DNA from: Mycoplasmataceae bacterium
Lineage (GTDB): Bacteria; Bacillota_I; Bacilli_A; Mycoplasmatales; Mycoplasmoidaceae
Assembly (NCBI GenBank): GCA_031261045.1
Contig: JAISKE010000063.1
Location: 1-6,193 of the forward strand
Length of the DNA: 6,193 nt
Reading direction: 5' to 3'
Numbering within the stretch: position 1 is the stretch's first letter; each line of letters opens with the position of its first letter. This document shows positions 5,684 through 6,193 of this stretch, piece after piece. Made by a program: the position numbers and the translations under genes. The notes beneath the pieces were generated by a model that saw only the letters and a list, made by a program, of their open reading frames with translations, was not told where the DNA came from and did not search any database.

Positions 5684-6193
5684 TTCCATTTAAAAACGAC
5701 GATCTTTTCTCTACCACTATAAAAGCAAAGATCGTGAAATACGCTAATAAATCAATTGAGAGTGAAGAAGGTAAAGTAATTTCTATCGGTGATGGAATTG
5801 CTAATGTTACCGGTCTTGATCACGTGATGTTAAATGAATTATTAACTTTTGAAAATGGTTCATTAGGGATGGCGTTAAACCTTGAAAGTGATTTCGTGGG
5901 TGTCGTTATGCTTGGCGAGTTCGAAAACATTAATGAAAACAGTGTAGTTAAACGAACTAAAAAAGTAGTTTCTGTTCCCGTTGGCGATATGATGCTTGGG
6001 CGAATTGTTGATGGGCTTGGCGTAGCCATCGATGGTAAAGACCCAATTAAAACTGATAAATATATGCCGATTGAAAAGATTGCTCCTGGTGTTATGACTC
6101 GTAAATCTGTTGGGGTTCCATTAGAGACTGGAATTCTATCAATTGACTCTATGTTTCCCATCGGTCGTGGGCAGCGTGAATTAATTATTGGTG
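5683..6193 (+). CDS. atpA: ATP synthase F1 subunit alpha, 5' part, probable ATT start
   Basis: Alpha forms the non-catalytic nucleotide sites of the F1 head. The first 170 codons are present: a short N-terminal helix, then the beta-barrel domain with [20 protein letters not shown] (30-49), [17 protein letters not shown] (97-113), [15 protein letters not shown] (146-160) and [10 protein letters not shown] (161-170). The window ends right at the beginning of the Walker A loop. The frame opens after TAA 5668-5670 and has no ATG before the conserved barrel. ATT 5683 has a well-spaced AAAGGAG, overlaps the atpH stop by one base (TAATT, where TAATG would be expected), and puts GDG at residues 36-38, a normal distance for alpha. 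GTG 5734 would remove the N-terminal helix that binds delta. No in-frame TGA occurs in this part. The identity is certain; the start is probable. Confidence 0.96.
   Translation, partial: MPFKNDDLFSTTIKAKIVKYANKSIESEEGKVISIGDGIANVTGLDHVMLNELLTFENGSLGMALNLESDFVGVVMLGEFENINENSVVKRTKKVVSVPVGDMMLGRIVDGLGVAIDGKDPIKTDKYMPIEKIAPGVMTRKSVGVPLETGILSIDSMFPIGRGQRELIIG
5699..5735 (+). repeat. Nine-base perfect inverted repeat just inside atpA
   Basis: ACGATCTTT (5699-5707) and AAAGATCGT (5727-5735) are exact reverse complements separated by 19 nt, so the mRNA can form a 9-bp stem beginning 13 nt after the proposed ATT codon. It is not followed by a T run and lies within coding sequence, so it is not a terminator. 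An effect on initiation is only a possibility. Confidence 0.5.

Noticed and set aside
5734..5736. GTG 5734 as the start of atpA.
   Set aside because: No ribosome binding site precedes it, it would leave a 50-nt gap after atpH, and it would delete the N-terminal helix of alpha.
5820..6161. Open frame of 113 codons on the minus strand opposite atpA.
   Set aside because: It is fully antisense to the conserved alpha-subunit barrel domain and shows no protein features of its own.

Overview
The window comes from a wall-less bacterium of the class Mollicutes (a mycoplasma-type genome). The main evidence is that UGA must be read as tryptophan. Six genes of recognisable families are each interrupted by in-frame TGA codons (eleven in total), and reading straight through these restores full-length, conserved proteins. 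TGG is also used, seven times by my count. Codon use is AT-rich, genes are packed with overlaps of 1-7 nt, and ATP synthase subunit b carries a lipoprotein signal, as described in mycoplasmas. I cannot name the species.

The window has two blocks, all on the + strand. The first (1-2625) is the end of a nucleoside/BMP-family ABC importer operon: the C-terminal end of what is probably the ATPase, then two membrane permeases of the NupB/YufP and NupC/YufQ types, with overlapping start/stop junctions. A weak hairpin followed by six Ts (2631-2656) may end this transcript.

After a 76-nt gap comes a small coiled-coil protein of unknown function (2702-2941). The second block is the start of the F1Fo ATP synthase operon in the usual Bacillota order: a membrane protein in the AtpI position, then atpB (a), atpE (c), atpF (b), atpH (delta) and the first 170 codons of atpA (alpha). 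The window ends just before the Walker A motif of AtpA. Subunits a and c form the ion channel and rotor, b and delta form the peripheral stalk, and alpha belongs to the catalytic head. In fermenting mollicutes this enzyme is generally thought to hydrolyse ATP to maintain membrane potential.

I found no mobile element, CRISPR array, RNA gene or undescribed system. No stretch over 300 nt lacks a gene. The points worth a second look are fine-scale: an apparent ATT start codon for atpA with a hairpin just downstream, a start region of the AtpI-like gene that looks frameshifted, a c subunit carrying sodium-type ligand residues, and a probable trimeric coiled-coil protein between the two operons.
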